A DNA stretch of 63,763 nt from an uncultured Porphyromonadaceae bacterium (GTDB lineage: Bacteria > Bacteroidota > Bacteroidia > Bacteroidales > Muribaculaceae): positions 1 through 63,763 of the forward strand of contig CAMTMX010000007.1 in NCBI GenBank assembly GCA_947073495.1. The letters are read 5' to 3'. How positions within the stretch are numbered: position 1 is the stretch's first letter; each line of letters starts with the position of its first letter. Both the position numbers and the translations under genes were made by a program. This document shows, one piece after another, positions 16,958 through 27,404 of this stretch. The notes under the pieces were generated by a model, which saw only the letters and a list, made by a program, of their open reading frames with translations, was not told the DNA's origin and searched no databases.

Positions 16958-18418
16958 TCAATTCACTGTCCTGACAGTTTTTTTCGCACCTTTGGGAAGT
17001 TTTATTTCGGCGGATGAAATAGTATTTCCCTTTACATCTGTTGATATGGTGGTAGTTAAGTTTTGCCCGTCGCATTCGAGGGTGTCATGTTTCCCTTGGA
17101 AAGAAGCGACCCAAATAAGGTCTGTATCAGTGTCATTGCTGATTTTTGACAAGTTCATTCCTTCGTGCCGCAATGAGATGTATCCGTTAAATACGGGCAC
17201 ATTTTTAATGTCACAAAAATCATCGGCTACTCTTGAGAGTGAAGTAACCTTGCCATCAGATGCGGATGCAGACAATCCCATTGCGCCACAGACAATCCCT
17301 TCTACAATACCGTATGACACTTCGGGGTATTCGGAACGGTTGGTTGTAGGAAGGGTAGAGACAAATCTATAAGCCTCTTCATTGTATCCGAGATTGTAAA
17401 ACAGCAAGGGGAAAGCCGACATGTTTTCCACATTCCATTCTCTTGCCAAAATGTCGGTCACACATGCACGTTTACGCTCGTTGCTGTCGGTTGCATCAAA
17501 CCATAGGATGAACGGCACTCCTTCGCCACGGAAAAATTTCTTTTCCGTAGTCCAGAAGGTGTTATACCGGTTGTTTTCTTCATCCCACCATCTGCTGTCG
17601 ATTATTTCACGATATGCTTTTGCCGTCTCGGAAGCATTGGAAGCTTTGTCCTGATTTCCGGTTAACACAGCCATTTTTGAATAAGCTTCAAATCCGCCGT
17701 AAAGAGCTGCGAGGAGGTCTACCCCTACGGTCAGTCCCCTGAAATTTTCCACATAAGAAGGGAGTCCCCGGCAAGAGTGAAAGTTGTTCGCCTCATTGAA
17801 ATCTTCCGACTGGTTCATATATGGAGGTCTGTCCATAATCTTTTCCGGATCGAGTTGCCATCTTTCAATATATTGGTTTACGCTTAAGTCATAGAAATTG
17901 CAAAAGTCCGGCGCTGAGATGTAATCTTTGTCAGCGGTCCATTCGTACAATTTCAGACAGGCCTGCATCACATCGAAATTGGCATTGAGGTTATACCAAA
18001 ATTCCGAGTCGGATGCGTAATCGGCGGGGGCGGGCTTGTCATAACGGTTGATTTCCCAATAAGAACAGTAATCTCTTGATTCGCTAATATTTTTTACAAA
18101 CTTATGCATCATGTTCTTATTGTGCCGGGTCAGTCCGAGGATATGCGCCCCCATTGATTGATGCGACACGTCTCTCATGCAGAAAGCCTCACGCTGGGGG
18201 AGAGCCGCCTCATACCATGCGCCCACAGGATCATCTGCATCGTGAGCATATACCAATGCCTGTTTTTTTGCCCAATTGAAAGATTTCTGGAGTATTGAAT
18301 CGGAAGATGTAAATTCAGCCGTTTCTTTAGACGGAAGCTCGGCATTGAGACTTGTCGAACTGTTGGCGCAAGCCGACAATAACAGGAAAGAAGACAAGTA
18401 TAATAGATGTTTCTTCAT
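16958..18418 (-). CDS. Six-hairpin glycosidase-like lipoprotein
   Basis: A 486-residue lipoprotein with lipobox LLLSACANSS, Cys at residue 17. The body looks like an all-helical (alpha/alpha)6 glycosidase: repeated aromatic and acidic helices such as REAFCMRDVSHQS, SYWEINRYDKP, NLNANFDVMQACLKLYEW and EYPEVSYGIVEGIVCGAMG, then a C-terminal beta domain. I cannot place it in a numbered GH family or name its catalytic acids. It is the last gene of the enzyme group, 20 bp after the GH97 gene, so it probably acts on the same glycan in the periplasm or at the surface. Confidence 0.7.
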   Translation of the reverse strand: MKKHLLYLSSFLLLSACANSSTSLNAELPSKETAEFTSSDSILQKSFNWAKKQALVYAHDADDPVGAWYEAALPQREAFCMRDVSHQSMGAHILGLTRHNKNMMHKFVKNISESRDYCSYWEINRYDKPAPADYASDSEFWYNLNANFDVMQACLKLYEWTADKDYISAPDFCNFYDLSVNQYIERWQLDPEKIMDRPPYMNQSEDFNEANNFHSCRGLPSYVENFRGLTVGVDLLAALYGGFEAYSKMAVLTGNQDKASNASETAKAYREIIDSRWWDEENNRYNTFWTTEKKFFRGEGVPFILWFDATDSNERKRACVTDILAREWNVENMSAFPLLFYNLGYNEEAYRFVSTLPTTNRSEYPEVSYGIVEGIVCGAMGLSASASDGKVTSLSRVADDFCDIKNVPVFNGYISLRHEGMNLSKISNDTDTDLIWVASFQGKHDTLECDGQNLTTTISTDVKGNTISSAEIKLPKGAKKTVRTVN

Positions 18419-18438
18419 TGTCGTAAAAATGTGGAAAA

Positions 18439-20406
18439 TTATTTTATAATCATTGCAAATCCTCCTCCGGGAGCAAGATTTACACTCATGCGGGAATTTC
18501 CGTTTATGTTGATGGAATCCTTTTTATAATCCTTTGCATTTTTCGCGGCATTCACACCGTCTTGAAATATCACTGCCTCATGGTTGCCGTTCCCTAAGAA
18601 AGAAAGATCAAAATCAAGGCTTCTGGATGTCCAGTCGGTAATTCCAGCCACATACCATGTATCGTTTTTCCTCCTTGCCGTTATAATATACTCCCCCATT
18701 TTCCCATCAAGAATGATTGTTTCATCCCATGTGGTAGGAATAGATGCGATGAAATCTCTGCATTCCGGTTCACGGTCATAATTTATAGGGGTGTCGCAAA
18801 GCATTGTGAAGGGAGAATCGAAGATGGTAAACAAGGCAAGCTGTCTGCTTCGGGTGCCTTGGCTCATCGGCTCATAATAGTTTGCCTGATAAGTAAGTTT
18901 CGAACCATTGTTCATTGCTCCCGGAGTATAGTCCATCGGACCGGCTACCTGACGGATGAACGGAATCATAACCTCATATTTCACCTGATCAAGGTCGATT
19001 GAACTCCATTTCATTTGTTCAAGTCCGTTTACTCCCTCGAAATTCAGAACATTGGGATATGTGCGGTTAAGACCGGCTGGCTTGTACATGCCGTGAAGAT
19101 CGAGAATAAGATTGTATTTGCTGCATGTTTTTGCTGCACGGTGTACGAAATCGACAATCTCCTGATCGTCGCGATCCATGAAATCGACCTTAAACCCTTT
19201 CACGCCCATGTCGGCATAATGCTTGCAAACCTTTTCCATATCACGGTCAAAAGCGACATATCCTGCCCATAGAACCACATCCACATTCCGGGCATTGGCA
19301 TATTCTATAAGTTCAGGGAGATTTATCTCGGGAACCACCTTCATCAGGTCAGCTTCCAGATTCACAGCCCAACCTTCATCCAGAATAAGGTATTCGATGC
19401 CGTTGCGTGCAGCAAAGTCGATATACTGTTTATAAGTGTCGTTGTTAATGCCCGCCTCAAAATCCACTCCGGCAATGTTCCAGTCGTTCCACCATTCCCA
19501 TGCCACCTTTCCCGGCTTGATCCAGCTTATGTCTGCCACGCGGGAGGGTGATGCAAGAAGATAAGAGAGATTGGAGGCGGCAAGATCCTTGTCATTATCA
19601 GTGATGATAGCCACGCGCCAGGGGAAGGTGCGGTCACCGCCGGTTTTAGCGATGAAGCTTTCCCTTTCTTTCACTTCCATCTGAAGGTTGTTGTGCCCAC
19701 CTTGTTCTGACCTTTTAGGGTAGCGGGCATGGCTGCCTTTCAAAGAGGTGTCGCCTTGTCCGGTCATATACAGTCCCGGAAATTGTTCAAGGTCAGATTC
19801 TGTTATTGTGACTTTGACATTATCTCCGAGGTCGACGGTCATCGGAAGGAAAATAAGTTTTTCCTGATCTATGCCGGATAGCTTGACTTCCGCATATTCA
19901 TTCTCAAATGAATTATAGTATGGATCGACGGCACGGCTTTTTGTATATGGCACATAAGAGACGGCATCGAAAGGGAAATTGTAGCATACCACTTCGTCTT
20001 CTATTGTCAGCGGCTTTTTTTGAGAAGAAATGAAGCGGTAGGCGACCCCGTCATTATAAGCCCTGAATTCCACTCCCCATCCCCCTTTGAAATTGATAGT
20101 GGTGGAATTATGTTTTTCTTCAGACTTGGCAGCTCTGTAAAAGGGTGACGCAATCTCAGACTCTACAGATTTTTTTGAGACCTTTGCCACTTTGGGATTC
20201 TTTCCCCAGACAGTCCCGTCGGAGAGAGTCATTGACAGTACAGATTCTGAAATCACTGGCTTTCCATTGAAATTTACAGAATAACTCAGGTCAGGACCGA
20301 CAGAAATCCCGGTCTGTATTTTTCCGTCAGGAGAAGATATGTCATAGGTCTTACCCGCCGCAGACGTGACGGACATCAGTAAGACTCCAAATATTAAAGC
20401 TTTCAT
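18439..20406 (-). CDS. GH97 glycoside hydrolase
   Basis: A 655-residue secreted GH97 enzyme. Start ATG 20406 gives a clean signal peptide (MKALIFGVLLMSVTSAAG). The N-terminal beta-supersandwich is followed by a TIM barrel with signature stretches KVAWEWWNDWNIAGVDF, IEYLILDEGW, VKGFKVDFMDRDDQEIVDF and a GPMDYTPGAM segment, all GH97-typical. The Asp in VDFMDRDD fits the retaining subgroup, where an alpha-galactosidase has been characterised, not the inverting SusB alpha-glucosidase type; this is read by eye. It lies 47 bp after the 664-residue glycosidase gene. Confidence 0.88.
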   Translation of the reverse strand: MKALIFGVLLMSVTSAAGKTYDISSPDGKIQTGISVGPDLSYSVNFNGKPVISESVLSMTLSDGTVWGKNPKVAKVSKKSVESEIASPFYRAAKSEEKHNSTTINFKGGWGVEFRAYNDGVAYRFISSQKKPLTIEDEVVCYNFPFDAVSYVPYTKSRAVDPYYNSFENEYAEVKLSGIDQEKLIFLPMTVDLGDNVKVTITESDLEQFPGLYMTGQGDTSLKGSHARYPKRSEQGGHNNLQMEVKERESFIAKTGGDRTFPWRVAIITDNDKDLAASNLSYLLASPSRVADISWIKPGKVAWEWWNDWNIAGVDFEAGINNDTYKQYIDFAARNGIEYLILDEGWAVNLEADLMKVVPEINLPELIEYANARNVDVVLWAGYVAFDRDMEKVCKHYADMGVKGFKVDFMDRDDQEIVDFVHRAAKTCSKYNLILDLHGMYKPAGLNRTYPNVLNFEGVNGLEQMKWSSIDLDQVKYEVMIPFIRQVAGPMDYTPGAMNNGSKLTYQANYYEPMSQGTRSRQLALFTIFDSPFTMLCDTPINYDREPECRDFIASIPTTWDETIILDGKMGEYIITARRKNDTWYVAGITDWTSRSLDFDLSFLGNGNHEAVIFQDGVNAAKNAKDYKKDSININGNSRMSVNLAPGGGFAMIIK

Positions 20407-20453
20407 AATTAAATTGCTGGTTGTTGGAGATGACCCATCAAGTTGAGATGGGG

Positions 20454-22448
20454 TCAAAGCTTGATGTTTATTGTTTTTCCGCTATCGGTTTTATAAGATT
20501 TCTTTTTGGATCCATCAATAATATTTACGCTGATTTTATTTCCGTTGATACGGCTTACCTCGATATCGAAATCAGATCCAAAAGCGCGGATATGACGTAG
20601 GTTCATGTGATCCCAGCCGGAGGGGAGGTGTGGCGTCAGCGAGAAGGATTTTAAACCGGTCGGACGTATTCCGAAGAGCCCTTCAGTAATGATTCGTCCA
20701 TAAAGGCCGCTTTCAGCAGAGAGGTGTCTCTGGCTTCCTTCCGGCCATGCTTCAATGGCGTAGGGGACATGTTCCCCCAATAAGCGTGTGGCGGAATAGT
20801 CGTGGAGGAAGTCTGTGGCGCGTTTTGTCTCGCCGACAGTATAAGCTCCTCTGAGTGCATAAAGAGTTGCACGGTCCCAGAAAGTCCGGTCACCTTCTTC
20901 AGTCAGCAATCCGTTTTCAGTCCATAGTCTTGGAGAGAAGAGTGCATCGAGGGTCTGAGTGGCACGCTCGTCGATTCCCATTACGAGAGGGATACAAATC
21001 CAGGCGCGGAGCTTATCGTTGCCGTCGTAATACGCATAAGTTTCAAAACCTCCCATGTCTTTGCCAAAATATTTTTCTATATTGGAGCGCAGAACTTTTG
21101 CTTCAGCCTGATATTTTTTCCAATCTTTTATGCCGAGATCACGAGCAAGATAGGAAGCGGAGATAAGCGCATCGTAATAAAGGGAAGATGTGCAGAGGTT
21201 GGCATCGCCTGATTCAAAGCGGTTTTCAAGCTCGTCAGTGTCAGATTCCACCACTCCGTCTTTGTTAAGTTTTCCTTTGCAATAGCCAAGACACCATTCG
21301 ATCAGCTTCCATAGTTCGCGAGCCTCACTCATGTCTCCACGGGCAAGGGCATACCGGGCTGCACCGTATGCTATCATTGCCGCATCCCCCCGGTCGCCCA
21401 CACCGTTCCAGATGTCAAGCCCCTCTGCCACGATAGAGCTTGGAATAGGCTTCATTTCATTATTCATGAAACGGGCGAAATGTTTAAATGAATTTAAAGC
21501 GGAGGCATTTCCGTATGCATATCCTGTGAATGGGAAATAAGGGTTGATATATTCAGCCTGATCGTTAGCCCATATCGCGGCATAATATGATTCTCCTCCC
21601 GGACCATGCATCGGTCCGCCTTTTGTGTCATAAATACTTTCGCATGCCCTGATTTTAGAGAATGCGAACATACGGTCTATGATAGGATCAGGGGTCTCAA
21701 GCATGAGAGCACTCATCCAATTGTCTACCAACTCAGAACGCTTTGCCTTTTCAATATCAGCATTCAAAGAGATAGACTTTTCTCCATTTCTTACGGCAGA
21801 TATGGATGCGGAGAAAGTAACGGTGTCGCCTGGTTGGACAGTAAAATAACCCGGAGAATCTACAGTTCCGGTGATTGTGTAGGAGCCTGTCACTCCTGAA
21901 GCCGGATCGGTTGCCGAAATCATTCGGGAGTCTCCGATTTCGACTTTCATCGGTTTGTCTCCCTTATTTATAATGTTATAAATCTCAACAAGAGCCGGAA
22001 GTTCAGTAGACGGGAAATAATTGCGGATCAGTTCATATTTCCCGTAATATCCTTGGTCAAAATCACTCTTGACGTAAAGCGCGCCTTTGAGAGAAATCTC
22101 TTTCACTTTCTCTCCGGAGAGGGAGCGTCCGTTGACAGTCACGGCATCAAGAGGATTCCAGTCGTAGCGACGCATAAGGCTCGCATGGGTGTTGTTAGGG
22201 ATTGTGCGCAACATAGGCCACACCATACTTTTGTTTAATACAAACTTGCCGTCTGCATCAACACCATAGCGGAGAACTGTGGAAACATTCTTGCCGCTCA
22301 TTTCTACATGGTCGTGGTGCGGAGTCTTAGAGGCTGCCACGTTCCAGGATATCCCACCGTCATTGTTCATGCTCCATCTTGATTCGGCGGTTGCCAGAAC
22401 CGGAAGAGAAAATATGAAGGCAGATAAGATATAGCGTTTAATTGTCAT
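20454..22448 (-). CDS. Secreted (alpha/alpha)6 glycosidase-like protein
   Basis: A 664-residue protein with a signal peptide (MTIKRYILSAFIFSLPVLATAES), an N-terminal beta-sandwich (to about 235) and a six-hairpin helical domain. The latter shows IWANDQAEYINPYFPF, GLDIWNGVGDRGDAAM, FWDRATLYALRGAY and an end motif SAESGLYGRIITEGLFGIRPTG. The architecture resembles exo-acting clan GH-L-like or debranching-type enzymes, but I cannot assign the family. It begins a subgroup separated from susD by a hairpin, so its expression may differ from susC and susD. Confidence 0.7.
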   Translation of the reverse strand: MTIKRYILSAFIFSLPVLATAESRWSMNNDGGISWNVAASKTPHHDHVEMSGKNVSTVLRYGVDADGKFVLNKSMVWPMLRTIPNNTHASLMRRYDWNPLDAVTVNGRSLSGEKVKEISLKGALYVKSDFDQGYYGKYELIRNYFPSTELPALVEIYNIINKGDKPMKVEIGDSRMISATDPASGVTGSYTITGTVDSPGYFTVQPGDTVTFSASISAVRNGEKSISLNADIEKAKRSELVDNWMSALMLETPDPIIDRMFAFSKIRACESIYDTKGGPMHGPGGESYYAAIWANDQAEYINPYFPFTGYAYGNASALNSFKHFARFMNNEMKPIPSSIVAEGLDIWNGVGDRGDAAMIAYGAARYALARGDMSEARELWKLIEWCLGYCKGKLNKDGVVESDTDELENRFESGDANLCTSSLYYDALISASYLARDLGIKDWKKYQAEAKVLRSNIEKYFGKDMGGFETYAYYDGNDKLRAWICIPLVMGIDERATQTLDALFSPRLWTENGLLTEEGDRTFWDRATLYALRGAYTVGETKRATDFLHDYSATRLLGEHVPYAIEAWPEGSQRHLSAESGLYGRIITEGLFGIRPTGLKSFSLTPHLPSGWDHMNLRHIRAFGSDFDIEVSRINGNKISVNIIDGSKKKSYKTDSGKTINIKL

Positions 22449-22471
22449 TGTTTTGAAGTTTTAATAAATGA

Positions 22472-22513
22472 AGAGCCGTTATTCAATTTGGTGTGTATTT
22501 GAATAACGGCTCT
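22472..22513 (-). terminator. Intra-locus hairpin between susD and the glycosidase gene
   Basis: A perfect 15-bp stem (AGAGCCGTTATTCAA at 22472-22486 with 22499-22513) and 12-nt loop lies in the 189-bp gap after susD. It probably attenuates readthrough, keeping susC and susD more abundant than the downstream enzymes. Confidence 0.65.
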
Positions 22514-22637
22514 CCGCTATTTTGAATTGTTGCCTGTAAAAATCTTTTTTACCTTAAGATAAAATACCATAGAAATCCATTAACCTTTGAGCTAACTAAT
22601 ATAACCTAAAAATATGAACACAGGCAAATCAATACGA

Positions 22638-24269
22638 TTAATATCCCGGATTTTGTTCAAGAAGATCGTTTTTGCGACGTTCGTAGTTTGGAATCGGGAG
22701 GAGGTAATCGGCGGCTTTGAAGAGACGGTCTTGAACTTTGAAAATCTCATACTTCTTGGACCCGTCTGCCATTTTTGTAATGTTGATACCATGGAATTCA
22801 CCGCTATCTGTTTGTTCTCCGATTTTCCAGCGACGCACGTCATAGAAGCGGTGCTCCTCGAAGGCGAGCTCCACCTTACGTTCATGCTGAATCTTGGCGA
22901 GAAGGGCATCCCCTGATTCTGTCACGTCGGGAAGGATTGCCGGGTTGCCACCTCTTGCACGTTCGCGCACAAGATTGATATATTGGCGGGCACCGTTTTC
23001 GTCGCCGAGATGAAAAAGAGCTTCTGCATAATTCAGATATATTTCTGCAAGACGGCAGTATACCCAAGGCTGGCTGCCTTTGTCTGACCAACTGTTCTGA
23101 AGGCTTTCATCCATGAATTTACGGATAATGTAGTGGGTTTTTGAATAGTTCCACGCATCGCGACCGAATTCACTGTCGATACCGCCGGTATCACCATCTT
23201 CATCTACCCAGAACTCAACTTCTGTTCCACGGAAGTCCTGACCGTCGCATACGACAGATGCATATAGACGCGGGTCTCTGCCAGCCCATGGGTTTTCAGT
23301 GGCGTTCGCATATATTGATGCATCGGGCATTGAGCCGTCTTCCATCTCATAGCTGTCTACCATCTCCTGAAGCACAGCCGTGCAGGAATATCCACCCCAG
23401 CCGTTGGTGCTGTTATACCAGTCGAACCATGATCCGAATTCAGTGTTGTATAGACGCTGGAAAATAATTTCAGGGCTTTCAGCGTTAAGGAACAACCCTT
23501 TGTAGTCGGGATCAAGAGAATAAATGCCCAGGTCGATCACTTCTTTTGCGGCGTCGGCGGCAGCCTGCCATTTAGAACGGTCGTTTGAAGGATTCCATAA
23601 CGGACTTGCTGCATAAAGGAGCATTCTTGCTTTCATTGCGAGTGCCGCACCTTTGGTTGCCCTGCCGAAATCAGCACCGGTGAATCTGACAGGAAGAAGT
23701 TGCGCAGCTTTTGTGAACTCGCTTACGATGAAGTCTACACAATCTTCATAAGAATCGCGTTTCACCATCATTTCGGGGTCGTCAAGACTGAACAGACGTG
23801 TGATCAAAGGTACACCGCCATAGTTGTTGACAAGCTCCATGTAATAGTAGGCACGGAAGAAAGTAGCCTCACCGATGAGAATGTCTCTTTTGTCCTGACT
23901 GATTGAGTTCAAGTTTTCGAGATTGTTGAAGAATATATTACAGTTTTTGATATAGCTGTAATAGTTTGCCCAGATGTCGAGCGGGCCGAGCTGGTCGGGG
24001 GTCATGCCTCCGGTGTTGATTGTCCAGGGGCCTCCGTAGTTGAAGTTTTCCATAGATTCGTCGCAGCAGAATCTTAGGGAATAGCGGCTCCATCCGTTGC
24101 GGGGACGGGTGTAGTTTATAGTGACGTAGGCTTCAGTCAGGTTTGCATCCTTGAAGATCACGTCTTCGGTATATGAATCGAGCGGCTCCACGTCAAGCAC
24201 GTCGCATGAAGATAGGGTTGCGGCGGTAAGGAGTGCGAACGACACGCTTTTTAATATATGTTTTTTCAT
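22638..24269 (-). CDS. susD: SusD/RagB-type glycan-binding lipoprotein
   Basis: A 543-residue surface lipoprotein, Cys in TLSSCDVLDVEPLD, that caps the SusC channel and binds oligosaccharide. The family course is clear: the EPLDSYTEDVIFKD start, TPR-like helices such as IGEATFFRAYYYMELVNNYGGVPL, and a C-terminus with ARQYINLVRERARGG, IQHERKVELAFEEHRFYDVRRWKIGE and LLPIPNYERRKND. It lies 13 bp after susC, the invariant order. The bound sugar cannot be read from sequence. Confidence 0.95.
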   Translation of the reverse strand: MKKHILKSVSFALLTAATLSSCDVLDVEPLDSYTEDVIFKDANLTEAYVTINYTRPRNGWSRYSLRFCCDESMENFNYGGPWTINTGGMTPDQLGPLDIWANYYSYIKNCNIFFNNLENLNSISQDKRDILIGEATFFRAYYYMELVNNYGGVPLITRLFSLDDPEMMVKRDSYEDCVDFIVSEFTKAAQLLPVRFTGADFGRATKGAALAMKARMLLYAASPLWNPSNDRSKWQAAADAAKEVIDLGIYSLDPDYKGLFLNAESPEIIFQRLYNTEFGSWFDWYNSTNGWGGYSCTAVLQEMVDSYEMEDGSMPDASIYANATENPWAGRDPRLYASVVCDGQDFRGTEVEFWVDEDGDTGGIDSEFGRDAWNYSKTHYIIRKFMDESLQNSWSDKGSQPWVYCRLAEIYLNYAEALFHLGDENGARQYINLVRERARGGNPAILPDVTESGDALLAKIQHERKVELAFEEHRFYDVRRWKIGEQTDSGEFHGINITKMADGSKKYEIFKVQDRLFKAADYLLPIPNYERRKNDLLEQNPGY

Positions 24270-24282
24270 GATTGGAGATTCT

Positions 24283-27200
24283 TTAGAAGGTGAGGTTTAA
24301 GCTGAAAGTATAGGTGCGGGCTATAGGATAGCTCTGACCTGTGGAAGTGGCGGTTGACTCAGGGTCTTGAATTTTCACTTTGTCGATTGTGAATAGGTTA
24401 GTGCCGGTGAGTGCAAAACGCACACCCTGAAGTTTAATCTTATTGAGTACGCTCTGGGGAAGGTTGTAAGCGATCTCAAGATTCTTAAGTCTCAGGAAAG
24501 ACGCGTTGTAGAGCCAGAAGTCACACCAACGGGTGTTTTCGTAATCATCCTTGTCGAATGCCCGGGGATATTTTGCATTTGGAGTTTCCTCTGCAGAGAT
24601 CCAACGGTTGTTGTAGAAATCCTTGTCGAGGTTGTAGGAATATGGCACGATCATCTGCTCTGCGCAGCCCTGGCCGGTCCAAAGCATACCTAATTCAAGT
24701 CCTTTCCATTCAGCTCCCAGATTGATGCCATAGACAAGACGGGGCACATTCCCGTATTTGCTGTAGATACGGTCATTGTCTGTGATCTGTCCGTCGCCAT
24801 CGATATCGACATATTTGATATCACCAGGTTGTGCGTTTGCAAAGTGAGGAGTTGAGTTTACTTCATCCCAGGTCTGATATATGCCGTCGGTCTTATACAT
24901 CAGCCAAGAATCGAGAGAATGACCGGTGCGACGCTGCCATTCCGGAACGTTGGCTGCCTCATCGAAAAATTTGATTTTATTTTGGGTATAAGTGAGGTTC
25001 CCGGAAATGTTATAAGTCACGTTCCCAACCTTGTTGCGGTGGCTGAGCATAAGCTCGAAGCCCTGATTGCTGACTTCGCCGATATTCTGGTCCGGAAGAG
25101 TAAGACCGGTGTAGTAAGGCACGGATGCCTGTTTCGGAGTAAGGATATCAGTACGGTTCTGATAGAAATATTCTGCAGTGAATCCGAGAAGGCCGTTCCA
25201 GAAAGTACCATCTACGGCAATGTTTCTTGAGTCAACCTTTTCCCAGGTTATGTCTGGATTTCCGATACGGCCCGGTACAAAACCTTTGTTGATGTTGGGT
25301 GTACTGCCGAGGATCGCACCGTTCTGCATGTTGTAGACACTGAGATATTGGAAGGAAGCCACCCGGTCGTTACCGAGTTTACCCCATGAAGCGCGGAGCT
25401 TGAGCTCGTTGACAACGTCTGCAAGATTCTCCATGAAGTTCTCTTGACTAATTCTCCAACCGACGGATACGCCCGGGAATGTACCCCAACGTTTTGAAGG
25501 GGCGAAGTTCATTGAACCGTCGCGTCTGATGGTGAACTCCACGAGATATTTGTCCATGTAGGCGTAGTTGAAACGCCCGAATATATTCTGGCGGGCAGAT
25601 ACGTATCCCACACCTCCGTTTGTTTTTTCCTTATCGGCGCCGAAGTCAAGATAATCAGGCTTGTCGCTAAGATAATATCCTCTCCATGCCCAGAATCCTT
25701 CACCTTGGTATTTGCTCTGCTCGTATGCCACGAAAGCGCCTACGCGATGGTCGCCGAAAGAACGGTCATAAGCGAGCTTTAAAAGGTAGGAAGTTGTGGA
25801 ATAGTTATTGTTGGTGTTCTGTAGGGAAATGTTGTTACCGTTCATGTTGGTGGTCTTCTTCACATATTCCCCGGTTGCGGAATTATAGTCGTAAGTGTCC
25901 CACACGTCCTGAAGCTGTTTCTGATCGCGCACGCGGTAGTCTATCGCAGCATATCCGGAGAAGGAAAGTCCTTCCGTGATCCAGGGCATTTGGAGGTCGA
26001 ACGAAAATTTAGTGTCGATAAACGTATCGTTGATTTTGTTGTAGCCGGTTTCATCACCTTTTACGAGAATTGCAAGGTTGTTGCCGTTTGCAAGTCCCGG
26101 TCCGGGAAGACCGTTGGGATAGTAATCGTAGAGCCAAGGATATGCCATGAACGCTTCCCAGAATATGGAACTTGTGGGGATCACAGAATTTCTGCGTTGC
26201 TCTCTGCGGGCGGCAAGATCCACACCGATCTTCAGATCTTTGAAAAGATTGATGTCAAGGTTTGAACGTACCTGATATGTCTGGAAGTTAAGTTTGGTGT
26301 CACGATAGTTCGGCTTCTGATAGGTATAGTCTCCGGAAACGTAATACCTCACATTGTCATTTCCTCCTTTAATGTTAAGGGAATGGCGAGTGGAAGGAGC
26401 CGCTTTTGTGAATATCGCATCCATCCAGTCGGTGTCGCCATATTGGTCGCGGTTGATAGTGCCGTCAAGATATCCGTTTTTGATATTCTCATAAAGAGGT
26501 GCTTGTCCGTTGCCTTTGCGGATCTCGTCAGTCCAGGTCATGTTTTCATAGGCATTCATGAGGTTTGGAGTCCTGGTGTTCTGAGAAAGGGTGAATGAAC
26601 CGCTGTATGAGATAGAAGGCTTGCCGTTGTTACCTCTTTTTGTCGTAACGAGGATTACGCCGTTTGCAGCCTGAGCTCCATAAATTGCGGCTGACGCATC
26701 TTTCAATACGTTGATAGATTCGATGTCGTTAGGGTTAAGACGCTCAAGCCCTTCACGGTTTGCAACACCATCGATGATGATGAGAGGGGAGTTGTTGTTG
26801 AGTGTGCCTTTGCCGCGGATGAAAATATCAGAGTAGTCGTTGCCCGGTTCTCCCGTACGGTTGTTTGCCACCACACCAGGGAGTTTGCCTGCGAATGTGT
26901 TGGTTACGTTTGCCACACCGGTTGTCTTCAATTCGCTACCCTTTACAGTGGAAACAGAACCTGTGACAGATGCTTTTTTCTGCACGCCATAACCAACCAC
27001 CACCACTTCTTCGAGAGCTTGAGTGTCTTCAGCGAGAAGAACTTCAAGATTGTCTATGGCTTTAGTCTCAAACTGGGTATATCCCACATAAGAGAATATT
27101 AGAGTGGACCCTTTGGGAGCATTGATTGTATAATTGCCGTCGATATCAGTAACTGTGCCAGTGGTTGTGCCTTTTACCGAGACAGACACTCCAATGAGGG

Positions 27201-27372
27201 GTTCTCGGGTAGTCTTATCGAGTACAGAACCTTTGATTGTCTGAGCCTGAGGGGCTCTTTCTGCCGTCAATGAGGAAGCGGAAGTCGGGATAGCCGATAG
27301 GGTTAATGGAAATGCGAACAGGGAAAGTGAAAGCCCCAGTGCATACCATCGGTTTCCGAAAGTAATTTTCAT
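24283..27372 (-). CDS. susC: SusC/RagA-type TonB-dependent outer-membrane transporter
   Basis: A 1029-residue outer-membrane glycan importer. After the signal peptide comes a carboxypeptidase-regulatory-like domain (about 46-115, IKGSVLDKTTREPLIGVSVSVKG). Next come a TonB-box-like region (EDTQALEEVVVVGYGVQ) and a plug with SDIFIRGKGTLNNNSPLIIIDGV and IESINVLKDASAAIYGAQAANG. The 22-strand barrel ends TYTFSLNLTF. It sits between a GH97 gene (32 bp upstream) and susD, an unusual but known arrangement with the enzyme first. Confidence 0.96.
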   Translation of the reverse strand: MKITFGNRWYALGLSLSLFAFPLTLSAIPTSASSLTAERAPQAQTIKGSVLDKTTREPLIGVSVSVKGTTTGTVTDIDGNYTINAPKGSTLIFSYVGYTQFETKAIDNLEVLLAEDTQALEEVVVVGYGVQKKASVTGSVSTVKGSELKTTGVANVTNTFAGKLPGVVANNRTGEPGNDYSDIFIRGKGTLNNNSPLIIIDGVANREGLERLNPNDIESINVLKDASAAIYGAQAANGVILVTTKRGNNGKPSISYSGSFTLSQNTRTPNLMNAYENMTWTDEIRKGNGQAPLYENIKNGYLDGTINRDQYGDTDWMDAIFTKAAPSTRHSLNIKGGNDNVRYYVSGDYTYQKPNYRDTKLNFQTYQVRSNLDINLFKDLKIGVDLAARREQRRNSVIPTSSIFWEAFMAYPWLYDYYPNGLPGPGLANGNNLAILVKGDETGYNKINDTFIDTKFSFDLQMPWITEGLSFSGYAAIDYRVRDQKQLQDVWDTYDYNSATGEYVKKTTNMNGNNISLQNTNNNYSTTSYLLKLAYDRSFGDHRVGAFVAYEQSKYQGEGFWAWRGYYLSDKPDYLDFGADKEKTNGGVGYVSARQNIFGRFNYAYMDKYLVEFTIRRDGSMNFAPSKRWGTFPGVSVGWRISQENFMENLADVVNELKLRASWGKLGNDRVASFQYLSVYNMQNGAILGSTPNINKGFVPGRIGNPDITWEKVDSRNIAVDGTFWNGLLGFTAEYFYQNRTDILTPKQASVPYYTGLTLPDQNIGEVSNQGFELMLSHRNKVGNVTYNISGNLTYTQNKIKFFDEAANVPEWQRRTGHSLDSWLMYKTDGIYQTWDEVNSTPHFANAQPGDIKYVDIDGDGQITDNDRIYSKYGNVPRLVYGINLGAEWKGLELGMLWTGQGCAEQMIVPYSYNLDKDFYNNRWISAEETPNAKYPRAFDKDDYENTRWCDFWLYNASFLRLKNLEIAYNLPQSVLNKIKLQGVRFALTGTNLFTIDKVKIQDPESTATSTGQSYPIARTYTFSLNLTF

Positions 27373-27404
27373 GATGTTTATGTTTTTGGTTAATATGTGG
27401 TTAA